Under the pieces are notes generated by a model that saw only the letters and a program-made list of their open reading frames with translations, was not told the origin of the DNA and did no database searches. Both the position numbers and the translations under genes were made by a program. A stretch of DNA of 64,000 nt from Neorhizobium populisoli (GTDB lineage Bacteria > Pseudomonadota > Alphaproteobacteria > Rhizobiales > Rhizobiaceae), in the NCBI RefSeq assembly GCF_019430945.1, contig NZ_JAHYCB010000004.1, forward strand, positions 62,001 through 126,000, in the 5' to 3' direction. Shown here in pieces: positions 63,886-64,000 of this stretch; positions within the stretch are counted from its first letter, which is position 1; every line of letters begins with the position of its first letter.

Positions 63886-64000
63886 TCAGACGTGGTTGGA
63901 AGGGGGGCGGAGCAACCGGTTCCGCTCTTTCTGACTTGCCCATACACGGCTATACCGCGAGAGCGTTGGGGACCAACAGGTATCTGCGTCTAATAAATCG

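Overview
The window reads as a chromosomal or chromid segment of an alphaproteobacterium of the Rhizobiaceae (Rhizobium, Agrobacterium or Neorhizobium type). The grounds are the high G+C composition, the dense array of ABC uptake systems with dedicated catabolic genes, gene orders known from rhizobia (rhaQ-rhaU-rhaK, the hyp hydroxyproline genes, cyoABCD), and several RIME-like mosaic palindromic repeats. No tRNA, rRNA, CRISPR array, transposase or phage gene was seen.

Layout. 1-2.2 kb: the end of a rhamnose operon (permease, mutarotase, kinase). 2.4-8.2 kb: a DapA-type aldolase, a GntR repressor and a complete sugar ABC importer. 8.3-16.8 kb: a quinate/shikimate-like catabolic cluster. Its minus-strand arm holds an oxidoreductase, an AroE-like and an AroQ-like enzyme and a polar-amino-acid-type ABC importer; its plus-strand arm holds a QuiC-type dehydroshikimate dehydratase and a GntR regulator. 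16.8-26.3 kb: a dipeptide-type ABC importer with a SelA-like PLP enzyme, a RidA protein, an amidohydrolase and an IclR regulator. 26.7-31.4 kb: the most unusual part, a SARP-type regulator, a 50-residue peptide gene, a YcaO protein, a TfuA protein and an 82-residue protein. This looks like a small RiPP (ribosomally made, modified peptide) locus. 31.4-37 kb: accessory genes (XRE regulator, GFA protein, amine oxidase, EamA exporter, frameshifted diguanylate cyclase, RES/Xre toxin-antitoxin pair). 37-41.3 kb: hydroxyproline catabolism (hypR, hypO, hypY, hypD). 41.5-48.3 kb: an MFS transporter, the cyoABCD quinol oxidase and a SURF1 protein. 48.4-60.9 kb: a divergent cluster for a four-carbon sugar acid or a larger conjugate of one (PdxA2, iron alcohol dehydrogenase, BNR sialidase-like protein and DapA-like aldolase on minus; oligopeptide-type ABC importer, DUF1537 kinase and GntR on plus). 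61-63.9 kb: a siderophore-interacting protein, an XRE-cupin regulator and an FAH-family enzyme.

The standout candidate for a little-described system is the SARP/peptide/YcaO/TfuA locus. The SARP gene ends a few bases before a set of GGCGTGA heptamers that flank the peptide gene, and TCACGC repeats with 11-bp phasing lie ahead of ycaO. ycaO, tfuA and the 82-residue gene overlap end to end. No dehydrogenase, protease or exporter is visible, so the chemistry should not be azole formation; backbone thioamidation is the main hypothesis. The second point of interest is the quinate-like cluster, whose AroE-like and AroQ-like enzymes both lack substrate-binding residues that are normally conserved, although QuiC keeps all its metal ligands.

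Limits: functions come from motif reading and family memory only. No database search, alignment or structure prediction was run.
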